This document shows, piece after piece, positions 1 to 7,266 of a stretch of DNA of 24,200 nt. This DNA comes from a virus. Under the pieces are notes generated by a model. The model was given only the letters and a program-made list of their open reading frames with translations, made no database searches and had not been told where the DNA came from. How positions within the stretch are numbered: the first letter of the stretch is position 1; each line of letters opens with the position of its first letter. The stretch is taken from the IMG/VR virus record IMGVR_UViG_3300022919_000012, positions 1 through 24,200 of that record, one strand, 5' to 3'. The position numbers and the translations under genes were made by a program.

Positions 1-140
1 TGAAGTATAGGCAGTACAACCAAAAGTATTAATATCAGTAATACAAAAAAGGTCGAAAAAGCCAACAAAATCAACACTTTACTATAAAAAAGTCGTTGAA
101 GCAACTTAAAACAAAAAGTATAATTTAGTACCATTATACT
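1..140. repeat. Candidate left-end repeats (possible transposase-binding sites)
   Basis: Three related stretches share AAGTAT followed by AGTA: 3-16, 22-44 and 113-140. The third is also an inverted repeat (AGTATAAT at 117-124, ATTATACT at 133-140), and the second has GTATT/AATAC arms at 26-30 and 40-44. Mu-type transposases bind several spaced sites at the left end, and the window begins with TG, as Mu ends do. Whether base 1 is really the phage end cannot be decided here because no host flank or right end is visible. Confidence 0.3.
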
Positions 141-252
141 ACCTTCCTACACGAGTACTTAAACACTTTAAAGGTTCATACTACTACCAATGCAATCTAA
201 TGCTCAAAAATACAGTTAAATCCCAATTAAACAACGTTTAACCAATATTTTC

Positions 253-286
253 AAACCGTTTAAATTATCATTTAAACGGTTTTTTT
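253..286 (+). terminator. Rho-independent terminator reading rightward
   Basis: A perfect 12-bp inverted repeat (253-264 and 271-282) with a 6-base loop runs directly into a T-tract ending at 286. The T-tract follows only the plus-strand hairpin, so it would stop transcription entering from the left. That suits insulation of a prophage from host read-through. The stem is AT-rich apart from a central CCG/CGG. Confidence 0.6.
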
Positions 287-326
287 GTGTCATATAATAT
301 CGAAGTTCGAATTTGTATATTAAACC

Positions 327-371
327 AACTAACAGTATTGCAGTTAGTTTTGGGGTTAGCGTTGCGGTTAG
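327..371. repeat. Phased GTTAG repeats with an inverted copy
   Basis: Three hexamers (AGTTAG at 342-347, GGTTAG at 354-359, GGTTAG at 366-371) start exactly 12 bases apart. An inverted copy, AACTAAC at 327-333, forms a dyad with GTTAGTT at 343-349. The regular spacing looks like an array of protein-binding sites, for example for a transposition enhancer or a repressor. The binding protein is unknown. Confidence 0.4.
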
Positions 372-429
372 GTTTTCGAAAATAAAAAGAGTGTTGATAA
401 AACAGATAATCCTTAAAACTTACGCAAAA

Positions 430-477
430 TGGATAGAAATTTATCCATAGCATAAGGGATAATACTTTTAATTATCC
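430..477. promoter_or_regulatory. Cluster of TTATCC/GGATAA half-sites, candidate operator
   Basis: Four half-sites alternate in orientation: TGGATA 430-435, TATCCA 442-447, GGGATAA 456-462 and TTATCC 472-477. The first pair is a perfect 6-bp dyad and the last pair a 7-bp dyad (GGATAAT/ATTATCC). A similar order, TATCCATA then GGGATAATA then TTATC, recurs at 1331-1364 on the other side of the repressor gene. This suggests the repressor or a Ner-like protein binds at both ends of its gene. Confidence 0.45.
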
Positions 478-518
478 ACAAACAGGTTGTTTATTAGATT
501 GAAAACTAGTGTATTATA

Positions 519-1337
519 TTAAAACGAGCGTTTGATGACGTGGAATACCTGTATAATGTCGTTAAGTGGGTAGTCAAATGGCTTTGATGAAAGGTTACGA
601 GATGAAAGTGTTAGGGTTCCATTGTCATTCAAACAGGTTATGTCTTTATGCCAAATACCTTTCTTTGAAATTATTACGAAACCATATTTAGTATTATGAA
701 AACCATTGGACCAAAGATGTTTTCCTACTTCTCTACCTAACATATCTGCACCAGAAGGTGTATCATAGCCGCCTCCATTCCACATGCTCTCACCGACTGA
801 TTCAAAACCCACGTAGTTGCCACGTCCGATATGATCAACTTTGAAAGTGATAGTCGAAAACTCTTCCTTTAAAACAACTTCATCATTGTAACACTCTATA
901 TATGAAGCGTGAGCGTTAAAAGGGATTTTCACAACCTCAATTCTAATAGTGCCATCTGGATAGACAAAATATTTATTTCCGTTCGAATTTTGTAAAATCT
1001 CTGGCTCCTGACTGTCATCAAAAAGCCTTGCTTCACTTTGAAGTTCATATACTAAGCCAGAAGAGTCCTTTTCATTTTTATGGCCGTCATCATGGGACAA
1101 ATTACTGATATTTTTTTCCATTTCCCCTTTGCCGGATAATAGCCATTCAATATTAATTTCAGGAAACTTAGATAAAAGACTATCTAAAAAATCAGATTTT
1201 ACTGAACTTAATTTTTGTTTCCCTTTGAAACTACCATAGGTCATGCCTAAATCTTCAATAAATTTAACTGCTCCAACCCCTTTATATTCAGCGTATTGTA
1301 AAATTCTTTCCTTAATAAAGGATATATTTTTATCCAT
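519..1337 (-). CDS. Phage repressor, HTH plus S24/LexA-like peptidase domain
   Basis: Likely the lysogeny repressor controlling the rightward early operon. The N-terminal ~75 residues look like a CI-type helix-turn-helix domain ending in the common 'IEWLLSGKGEM' segment. The C-terminal half resembles the S24 (LexA/CI/UmuD) self-cleavage domain: the GESMW motif carries the probable nucleophile serine (about residue 184 from this start), with candidate lysines about 40 residues later in 'IISKKG'. Such repressors are inactivated by RecA-stimulated autocleavage, unlike the Mu c repressor. An upstream GTG at 1376 is possible, but the ATG at 1337 places the HTH at the usual distance from the N terminus and leaves room for the divergent promoter. 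It is transcribed away from the Ner-like gene. Confidence 0.85.
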   Translation of the reverse strand: MDKNISFIKERILQYAEYKGVGAVKFIEDLGMTYGSFKGKQKLSSVKSDFLDSLLSKFPEINIEWLLSGKGEMEKNISNLSHDDGHKNEKDSSGLVYELQSEARLFDDSQEPEILQNSNGNKYFVYPDGTIRIEVVKIPFNAHASYIECYNDEVVLKEEFSTITFKVDHIGRGNYVGFESVGESMWNGGGYDTPSGADMLGREVGKHLWSNGFHNTKYGFVIISKKGIWHKDITCLNDNGTLTLSSRNLSSKPFDYPLNDIIQVFHVIKRSF

Positions 1338-1364
1338 AATGTATTTTTGGGATAATATTTTATC
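1331..1364. promoter_or_regulatory. Candidate operator between repressor and early genes
   Basis: The half-sites TATCC (1331-1335), GGGATAAT (1349-1356) and TTATC (1360-1364) overlap the repressor start codon and the upstream part of the early promoter. The order matches the cluster at 430-477. A separate dyad, TTGTC-AC-GACAA, lies at 1370-1381 over the end of the promoter. Binding here could repress the early operon and adjust repressor synthesis. Confidence 0.45.
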
Positions 1365-1372
1365 TATATTTG
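1347..1372 (+). promoter_or_regulatory. Early rightward promoter (Bacteroidota type)
   Basis: TATATTTG at 1365-1372 exactly matches the Bacteroidota -7 consensus TAnnTTTG. A TTG at 1347-1349 could serve as the -33 element, although the 15-base spacer is shorter than usual. The start codon of the first early gene follows 21 bases after the -7 box. The segment 1360-1376 is repeated with one mismatch at 11885-11901. Confidence 0.55.
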
Positions 1373-1393
1373 TCACGACAACAATACAAAACT

Positions 1394-1627
1394 ATGGAGA
1401 AAAATATCAATGTCCTAACAATAGGACAAAAAACTGCAAAAGAAATCGAAGCTCTAAGCCAAAGATTACAGTACGGAGATTTCACAACTCTCGGAGAAGC
1501 AATTGATTGCACGCCTGACGCAGCCAAAAAAAGATTTATCCGAGGTAATGTTGATGCGTACAATGCGCTAGATAGAATTATAACCGCTCGCGAAACTGTA
1601 GTGAAAGATTTAAAAGAAAACAATTAA
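1394..1627 (+). CDS. Small DNA-binding protein in the Ner position
   Basis: A 77-residue basic protein, first gene of the early operon, divergent from the repressor and 11 bases ahead of the transposase gene. In Mu this position is held by Ner, a Cro-like regulator of early transcription. The segment around residues 28-55 (GEAIDCTPDAAKKRFIRGN) reads like a helix-turn-helix, with DAAKKRFI as a possible recognition helix. I cannot show homology to Ner itself; the assignment rests on position, size and composition. An in-frame TTG at 1370 lies inside the promoter and is an unlikely start. Confidence 0.65.
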   Translation: MEKNINVLTIGQKTAKEIEALSQRLQYGDFTTLGEAIDCTPDAAKKRFIRGNVDAYNALDRIITARETVVKDLKENN

Positions 1628-1638
1628 TTCAGACTTAT

Positions 1639-3594
1639 ATGTTCGAATATCAACAAAACACTTTATGCGTGGCTAGTACATGGCTTTATTCCACAGGAAT
1701 AATGTCGGAAGCTAATTATAAATATTTGTGCTCAAACGGTAAGATTAAAAAAGTAACGATCGGTGGCAATGGCCGGAAAGCTTTAGTTGCTTACGAATCA
1801 ATTCCCGACCGTTTTAAAAAAACCATCCGTGAAATAGTTGGGGATCCTTATGCAAGTGTAAAAAACATCGTGTTCGGTGACTACATGAACTGGGACCATG
1901 ATGCTGAACAATACTTCAAAGATTATCTCCTGGATAACGGCTCACATTTACCTGAAGAAAAACAGAAAGAATATACACATCAAGCAATAATGTTCAATGC
2001 TGTCAAACATATCGCAACCAACGTTGTTGTTCAGAAGCGTTTTGGCGGTAAAAAGCAAATGTGGGACAGAATGCTGGAAGCAATCGGAAAGTTACCTGAT
2101 ACGTGGATGTACACACGTTACAAAAACGTTGTTTCATTCAAAAGAGCCATTCAAAGATATGAGCTAGATGGCTACGCTTCAATTGTTTCAGGAAAATGGC
2201 TTAATAGTAATCCATCCAAGATTGTTGATGATGTTGCCGATTTTATTATGTCCCAATATTGTCTGCCTGTAAAGTACACGATTACTGAAGTTTTAAAAAT
2301 TTACGAGTCAGTACGTATGGCCAGAGGTTGGAAGTCATTATCAGAGCGTTCTATTGGCGCATGGCTTGATAAGACAGAGCAAAAACGGATTTGGATGTTG
2401 GCACGTGACGGAAAAGATCAATATATGAAACATTTTGGCCACACGGTAACACGTAATCGTACAGAATGGTTTCCAAATGCATGGTGGGCAATTGACGGTA
2501 CTAAATTGGATTTGGTACATTTTGCGAACAATAAACAAAAGATGGCGGCCGAATTAAAAATAAATGTTGTTTTCGACGTCTACAGTGAAAAAATAATTGG
2601 TTGGGACATCGCATATTCGGAAAATCATGCATCACACTTTAGAGCTATTAAAATGGCTGTTAATGAGTCAGGCTGTCGCCCATTTCTTTTCACTTACGAT
2701 AAACAATCAGGTCACACCTCAGGTCGAATGCAAAATTTGTACGATAAACTTCCTGCTAAAGGTGGCGCACACTACAGTCATAAAGTTGGCAGAAAGTCCA
2801 GCCCGGCTGAGCAAATTTTTAACAGATTGCAACAACAGGTTATTTCTAAAATGTGGTTTTCGGATAAACAAAGTATTAAAGTGAGAGATACCACAAATAA
2901 ACCTAATACAGATTTCATTGTGGAATACAAAAACGCCTTACCGACTGTTGACGAATTCAATAAGATATTTTCTTCATTAGTAAATAAGTGGAATGCCGGT
3001 AAACAGGAAGATTGGGCATACAATCGAATCGAAATGTACAATCAAGAAACGGAGCATCGCGAAGAAATCAACATCATGGACCAGCTCTCTATGTTTTGGA
3101 TTGACGAAACAAAAGTTAAGAAGTACTACGCTCATGGAATGCCACTTACTGTTGAGGGTAAAGACTACATCTACGAAGTTTATGACGACACTAATAATGT
3201 TGACTTGAATTTTAGACGAAAGTATGTAGGCGAAAGTCTCATAGTTAGATATGATCCTGAACGACTTGATGAATTTGTCGGACTATACGAATTAACACCG
3301 TCCGGAGAAAAAAGATTTGTTGCCTATGCACAATCTAAGCGAATGCACGAATCAATTCCTATGCTGATGAAAGAAAACTCAAAAGCCTTGCTACTTCAAG
3401 ATGTTTCTGTTCGAGATCAGGAATTAAAACGTGATCAAGAAGCGTACGAAAGATTAATTCAGCGTACGGGCATCACTAGAGAAAGTTTAATTGAAGAACA
3501 GGAACTCATGGTTAAGTTTCAAGGTCATATCCCAAAAGATCAGCAAATGGAAACTGACAGCAGCGCCTTTCATTCAAGATTTTCCAAATATTAA
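1639..3594 (+). CDS. Mu-type DDE transposase (MuA homolog)
   Basis: Catalyses strand transfer during integration and replicative transposition, in a complex with the MuB-like ATPase encoded next. At 651 residues it has the length of MuA (about 660). The N-terminal region reads as a winged-helix DNA-binding part, followed by helical end-binding domains. The catalytic core shows the first Asp in WWAIDGTK (D286), the second in TYDKQSGH (D354) and the Glu in SPAEQIFNRL (E391), the expected D-D-E order. The C-terminal ~100 residues are charged and helical, where MuA contacts MuB and ClpX. No truncation or frameshift is seen, so the element appears transposition-competent at this gene. Confidence 0.95.
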   Translation: MFEYQQNTLCVASTWLYSTGIMSEANYKYLCSNGKIKKVTIGGNGRKALVAYESIPDRFKKTIREIVGDPYASVKNIVFGDYMNWDHDAEQYFKDYLLDNGSHLPEEKQKEYTHQAIMFNAVKHIATNVVVQKRFGGKKQMWDRMLEAIGKLPDTWMYTRYKNVVSFKRAIQRYELDGYASIVSGKWLNSNPSKIVDDVADFIMSQYCLPVKYTITEVLKIYESVRMARGWKSLSERSIGAWLDKTEQKRIWMLARDGKDQYMKHFGHTVTRNRTEWFPNAWWAIDGTKLDLVHFANNKQKMAAELKINVVFDVYSEKIIGWDIAYSENHASHFRAIKMAVNESGCRPFLFTYDKQSGHTSGRMQNLYDKLPAKGGAHYSHKVGRKSSPAEQIFNRLQQQVISKMWFSDKQSIKVRDTTNKPNTDFIVEYKNALPTVDEFNKIFSSLVNKWNAGKQEDWAYNRIEMYNQETEHREEINIMDQLSMFWIDETKVKKYYAHGMPLTVEGKDYIYEVYDDTNNVDLNFRRKYVGESLIVRYDPERLDEFVGLYELTPSGEKRFVAYAQSKRMHESIPMLMKENSKALLLQDVSVRDQELKRDQEAYERLIQRTGITRESLIEEQELMVKFQGHIPKDQQMETDSSAFHSRFSKY

Positions 3595-3626
3595 AAACTG
3601 TTTAAACCCTTATTAAACCTATAAAA

Positions 3627-4472
3627 ATGACACACCAAGACAAAATACAAACTGTAGAGACGTTAGAAAAATTTATTGTACAAAAAGGTTCTCAAAACCA
3701 AGTAGCCGCAGGTATGGCAGGAGTCTCTGCGGCAACGTTATCACAAATGAGAAATCATAAGTGGGAATTAATTGCTGATGATATGTGGCGAAAAGTGGCC
3801 AAGTACGTAGGCGTTGCAGCTACTGGTTGGAATTATGCAGAAACTCGTAATTCTAAAGAATTGGAATTGTTTTTCAATGATAGTCAACAATTCTCATTGG
3901 TGATGGCAATTACCGGTAAGGCTGGTTCTGGTAAATCGGAAACAGCAAAAAAATACGAAGCTGAGAACAAAAACGCTTTCGTGTTGTCCTGCAACGAATA
4001 TTGGGATAAACGTTGGTTTTTAAGAGAACTATTAGCAAAAATGGGTCGTGATCATGCTGGATTAACACTTCCTGAAATGATGCACAAAGCAGTTCTTCTT
4101 CTTAAATCTTTAGAGTCTCCAATTATAATTCTTGATGAGTCTGATAAGTTGGCTGACAATGTACTCCTGTTTTTTATCACCCTTTATAATGCACTTGAAA
4201 ATCACTGTGGTATTGTATTAATGGCTACTCACTTTCTTGAGAAAAGAATCAGACGAGGTGTCGCTATGGAAAAGAAAGGATATAGGGAAATTTACAGCCG
4301 CGTTGGACTTCGTTTCATTGAGCTTGAAAACACTAGTTACACGGATGTAGAAAAAATTTGTATTGCAAATGGTATAGATGACACAGCAATAATCCGAACC
4401 ATATCTAAAGATTGTGACGGTGATGTAAGACGCGTTAGAAGATTAATTTTTTCACATAAACGAGCATCCTAA
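3627..4472 (+). CDS. MuB-like AAA+ ATPase, transposition target selection
   Basis: MuB homologs bind target DNA, deliver it to the transposase and stimulate strand transfer. The N-terminal ~60 residues contain a helix-turn-helix (QVAAGMAGVSAATLSQMRN, residues 25-43), as in MuB. Walker A is GKAGSGKS (97-104, K103) and Walker B is PIIILDESDK (165-174, D170 E171). The C-terminal part (YTDVEKICIAN onward) is a helical AAA+ lid-like region ending in a basic stretch. The length of 281 is typical of the family (MuB is 312). It follows the transposase by 32 bases, and its stop overlaps the next start in a TAATG arrangement, which implies translational coupling. Confidence 0.92.
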   Translation: MTHQDKIQTVETLEKFIVQKGSQNQVAAGMAGVSAATLSQMRNHKWELIADDMWRKVAKYVGVAATGWNYAETRNSKELELFFNDSQQFSLVMAITGKAGSGKSETAKKYEAENKNAFVLSCNEYWDKRWFLRELLAKMGRDHAGLTLPEMMHKAVLLLKSLESPIIILDESDKLADNVLLFFITLYNALENHCGIVLMATHFLEKRIRRGVAMEKKGYREIYSRVGLRFIELENTSYTDVEKICIANGIDDTAIIRTISKDCDGDVRRVRRLIFSHKRAS

Positions 4473-4915
4473 TGGATTTTCGATACCATCCAATCATAGA
4501 GGAACTTCGAATTAACGAAGACGGAACAGAAATTTACTTGAAAAATGTTTTGTTAAGATCATTTGAAAATGATAAGAAACGAGAGACACCAACACTAAAA
4601 GTAAATTTTCACAGCAGAGCTCATTCAGTTACTAAGTTAGTTTGTGAAGCTTGGAACGGACTGAGAGAGCATACAGGACAAAGAGTAAGTAAAGTAGATA
4701 TAATCGCCGGCAATCATTATTCGAATTTAGAATGGAAAGAAGGTGCATCAAATGGAATTGGAAATTTTAAGCAAAAGCTAAATATATCTGATGTTACGGA
4801 GATAGTTGAACTTTTAAAAACTGATAAAACAATGAGTGAAATAGGCCGAATGTATGGTGTAAACAGTGCAACTATTTTAAGAATTAAACAGAAAAATGAT
4901 AAAGAAAATCAATAG
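4472..4915 (+). CDS. Degenerate HNH/NUMOD4-like protein with C-terminal HTH
   Basis: Residues 50-90 follow the pattern of phage HNH endonucleases with a NUMOD4 region: VTKLVCEAWNG matches the usual 'hRLVAeaF', and VDIIAGNHYSNLEW matches the usual 'vnHiDGnk-NN-NLeW'. The histidine and aspartate of the HxDG motif are replaced (DIIAG), so nuclease activity is probably lost. Residues 107-138 (DVTEIVELLKTDKTMSEIGRMYGV...) are a resolvase/homeodomain-like HTH. A DNA-binding or regulatory role is the plausible outcome. It is coupled to the MuB gene by TAATG and overlaps the next gene by 20 bases. The family reading comes from motif recognition alone. Confidence 0.6.
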   Translation: MDFRYHPIIEELRINEDGTEIYLKNVLLRSFENDKKRETPTLKVNFHSRAHSVTKLVCEAWNGLREHTGQRVSKVDIIAGNHYSNLEWKEGASNGIGNFKQKLNISDVTEIVELLKTDKTMSEIGRMYGVNSATILRIKQKNDKENQ

Positions 4916-5534
4916 AGCATATTCAGTATCAAACGTTCTTTCAAAAAAATTTAATCCACTTGGCTTCACAGGCGAATGGGAATCAACACTTGGTAAGCCG
5001 GACAAAGCTTTTTCTGCAATCATCTGGGGCGGCACTACAAACGGCAAAACGGAGGCCGCTATAAAATTTGCGAAGTATTTGACGAATTTCGGTAAGGTCG
5101 CCTATGATTCTTTAGAACAGGGTCTGTCTGCAACAATACAACAGGCGTTGATTAGAAATCACATGGATACATTAGGAAACTCATTTATTCTATTAGATCG
5201 AGAACCTTTTGATGACTTGATTATTAGAATGAGCAAACCTAAATCGCCTGACTTCCTTTTTATCGATTCTGTGCAATATACTCGAATTACCAAAGCACAA
5301 TATTACCAATTAAAAGAATTGATGCTGAAAAAGGGAAAAGGCATTATCTGGATTTCACAAGCAAAAGGAAGCTTACCAAAAGGCGCACTAGCTGATGATA
5401 TAATGTTTGATGTTGATTTAAAATTATGGGTTGAGGGATTTAAGTTATTCCCTGATGGACGGTTAAACGGAGGGGGTGAACCCTTCGTAATATGGGCTCA
5501 AAAGGCCGCTAAATATTGGAAAGAAATTATATAA
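4896..5534 (+). CDS. P-loop ATPase, RecA-like fold, phage replication or recombination
   Basis: Walker A is GGTTNGKT (residues 45-52, K51) and Walker B is DFLFIDSVQY (119-128, D124). The segment GIIWISQAKG (about 149-158) looks like a sensor strand. This order fits compact RecA/DnaB-type ATPases found in Bacteroidota phages, but I cannot name the subfamily. At 212 residues it is an ATPase core with almost no accessory domain. It overlaps the previous gene by 20 bases and sits among transposition and replication genes, so a role in DNA handling during lytic growth is inferred. Confidence 0.72.
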   Translation: MIKKINRAYSVSNVLSKKFNPLGFTGEWESTLGKPDKAFSAIIWGGTTNGKTEAAIKFAKYLTNFGKVAYDSLEQGLSATIQQALIRNHMDTLGNSFILLDREPFDDLIIRMSKPKSPDFLFIDSVQYTRITKAQYYQLKELMLKKGKGIIWISQAKGSLPKGALADDIMFDVDLKLWVEGFKLFPDGRLNGGGEPFVIWAQKAAKYWKEII

Positions 5535-5546
5535 AAAACAACAAGC

Positions 5547-5906
5547 ATGAAAACAACAATTCAAAAATTAGCAATAACTCCAGAACAGCATGAATCATTG
5601 ATATGGAATCTTTACGAAAATTGGTGTGAAAGCGCAAGTATTGGTACAATTGAGTTCCAACAAGTATTGGCCAACTCTGCCATTAATCGTTGGTTTCTTT
5701 TGGAACTACAGAAATGTGAAGCTGAATTTCATAAACTAACAGATAGATACATTGATAGTAACGTTACCGCAAGAGATATGGAGAAATGTTACAAAGATTG
5801 TGCATTTCATCTATTTAGTATTCGCCCTATGGCACTACTAAATCAAATTTCAAAGCCCAAAATAAACAACGGAATTAGAGTATTTAATGCATTAACGCAA
5901 AACTAA
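5547..5906 (+). CDS. Hypothetical early protein, 119 residues
   Basis: Not recognised. Predicted mostly helical, with aromatic-rich helices (LIWNLYENWCE, INRWFLLELQKCE) and four cysteines (residues about 28, 57, 83 and 87) that form no clear zinc motif. It has no signal peptide or membrane segment. It starts 12 bases after the P-loop ATPase gene and ends 3 bases before the next gene, so it belongs to the early operon. The tight packing and clean reading frame support a real gene. Confidence 0.65.
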   Translation: MKTTIQKLAITPEQHESLIWNLYENWCESASIGTIEFQQVLANSAINRWFLLELQKCEAEFHKLTDRYIDSNVTARDMEKCYKDCAFHLFSIRPMALLNQISKPKINNGIRVFNALTQN

Positions 5907-5909
5907 TTT

Positions 5910-6215
5910 ATGACTAAAACAGCAACATTACAAAGACTTGAATTATTGTATCTCGTTTTGCAGTTCTGCACCTACGAGCAGGAAAATGGTCGGCGATACG
6001 TCTTTAATCCTTTCGAACGTATTGCCATTAATCAGGAACGAGGTGCACGATTTGAACACCTTAGCTTTTTAGATGGAAATCCCACATCATTAGAAAACGA
6101 AATTAGGATAATAACAACATCTGATCAGTTAGAAGAAAAAATAGCACACTGCCGCCAACAGATCGTAAAACGGAAATGGTACGGTTACCCACAAAGTTAC
6201 TTTTTAGAATATTAA
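5910..6215 (+). CDS. Hypothetical early protein, 101 residues
   Basis: Not recognised. The N-terminal ~25 residues form a leucine-rich helix (LQRLELLYLVLQFCTY). The middle is mixed, and the C-terminal region carries a charged helix (SDQLEEKIAHCRQQIVKRK) and ends in an aromatic tail (WYGYPQSYFLEY). It looks soluble. It lies between two co-directional early genes with gaps of 3 and 18 bases, so co-transcription is very likely. Confidence 0.62.
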   Translation: MTKTATLQRLELLYLVLQFCTYEQENGRRYVFNPFERIAINQERGARFEHLSFLDGNPTSLENEIRIITTSDQLEEKIAHCRQQIVKRKWYGYPQSYFLEY

Positions 6216-6233
6216 TCACATAATAACATCAAT

Positions 6234-6923
6234 ATGAACGCAGAAACACAAACAGAAACAATCGATTTAACGAAATTTTCACCGAAAGAATTAAAGGCAG
6301 CTATAGCAAAACAAGAAGCTAAGAAAGATGATGACAGGAAAGCGTATAAAGAGCTTGTTGAACAAACAGTACCACAAGCAATATTTCGTCTTTGTAGCGC
6401 ATCAGAAATGCTTACAAGGGCAAAAACTGAAGCTTTTAGATACTTTGAAAATATTCTAAAGTTGAAAGCTGACGTTTACGGCATCAAAGAAAAGCAACAG
6501 TCGCACACTTTTTCATCGGGAAATTCTGAAATAACTATTGGTTACAGGGTTACGGACGGTTGGGATGATACCGCAAACACCGGAATTGCTAAAGTTGAAA
6601 AATACATAAGTTCATTGGCTACCAATGATTCAACAGCTGCTTTAGTTAAAATAATTTTCAATTTACTTAAAAAAGATGCAAAAGGTAATTTGAAAAGCAG
6701 TCGTGTTTTGGAACTACAAAAACTAACAAAAGAAATTGATGATTTAGAATTTACGGATGGAGTAAATATCATATCAGAATCTTATAAACCTGTTAGATCA
6801 GTTTGGTACGTCGAAGCTACAATTATTAATGAAGACGGTTCCAAAAACCCAATTCCACTTTCTATGAGTTCTGTTGATTTTCAAGCGGGTTACAAATTCG
6901 AGTTTTACAATGAACAGATATAG
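6234..6923 (+). CDS. DUF3164 family protein of Mu-like phages
   Basis: DUF3164 proteins are common in the early region of Mu-like phages; their biochemical role is not established. The N-terminal third is a charged helix (residues 10-45). The middle matches the family core 'GNVTLTSYDGRYKV' as SGNSEITIGYRVTDGWD. The C-terminal part (about 145-220) carries the conserved order: Lys-rich helix, 'G-L-SSRVLELQKL', 'F-DGVNIISESYKPVRS' and a final strand ending 'PIPLSMSSVDF'. Length is close to the family's usual ~200. Its end overlaps the start of a small membrane protein by 14 bases. Confidence 0.8.
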   Translation: MNAETQTETIDLTKFSPKELKAAIAKQEAKKDDDRKAYKELVEQTVPQAIFRLCSASEMLTRAKTEAFRYFENILKLKADVYGIKEKQQSHTFSSGNSEITIGYRVTDGWDDTANTGIAKVEKYISSLATNDSTAALVKIIFNLLKKDAKGNLKSSRVLELQKLTKEIDDLEFTDGVNIISESYKPVRSVWYVEATIINEDGSKNPIPLSMSSVDFQAGYKFEFYNEQI

Positions 6924-7086
6924 TAGTACTATTCTATTGTTAGCAATACTGCTGATAACAACGAATTGGAAAGAAATTAGAACCTATTTAGCCTGGCTTC
7001 ATTTTAAGATCAGGTGTCATTATAAACAAAGACAAAATGAACGTAGAAATCAAACCAGTAATCGATCACGAACAATACGAGGTTAA
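6910..7086 (+). CDS. Small membrane protein, overlapping both neighbours
   Basis: A 58-residue frame starting at the ATG inside the last codons of the DUF3164 gene (14-base overlap) and ending 50 bases into the next gene. Residues 5-18 (SSTILLLAILLITT) form one short hydrophobic segment. The rest is strongly basic (KIRCHYKQRQNERRNQ). The long overlap with the next gene weakens the case: the basic tail may be only the out-of-frame reading of that gene. If real, it could be an inner-membrane regulator or exclusion peptide, but nothing here proves function. Confidence 0.42.
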   Translation: MNRYSSTILLLAILLITTNWKEIRTYLAWLHFKIRCHYKQRQNERRNQTSNRSRTIRG

Positions 7087-7246
7087 CGGCCATACAATCG
7101 TATGTATATCTGATTCAACATGGATTGTTCCAAATCCTTTCATTTCACTATCTCAGGCAGAAAAAAAAGCATTTGGCTTGTACAGGGACCTTGTTATAAA
7201 TAATCCCCGATTTAAAAAACATCCGAAATCAACTTATAAGAACTAA
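7037..7246 (+). CDS. Hypothetical small early protein, 69 residues
   Basis: Not recognised. The N-terminal half reads as short strands (EIKPVIDHEQYEVNGHTIVCISDSTWIV). The second half is a helix with ISLSQAEKKAFGLYRDLVINNPRFKK, and the tail is basic. It starts with ATG behind 'caaag-ac-aaa', a typical Flavobacterium leader. It is the last frame before the tRNA-like sequence and a 140-base gene-free gap. Confidence 0.6.
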   Translation: MNVEIKPVIDHEQYEVNGHTIVCISDSTWIVPNPFISLSQAEKKAFGLYRDLVINNPRFKKHPKSTYKN

Positions 7247-7266
7247 TTAGGCTCGTTAATTCGGTT

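Noticed and set aside
268-453. 61-codon open frame on the minus strand in the left non-coding region
   Set aside because: It overlaps the terminator and the GTTAG array, has no conserved features or good leader, and its protein looks like random AT-rich translation.
1370-1393. Upstream TTG start for the Ner-like gene and GTG (1376) start for the repressor
   Set aside because: Both would place coding sequence in the shared promoter/operator region. The ATG starts at 1394 and 1337 have better leaders and fit family lengths.
3595-3626. GTTTAAAC palindrome and ATTAAACC between MuA and MuB genes as an operator
   Set aside because: Short, AT-rich and inside an operon; likely a chance palindrome in a translation leader.
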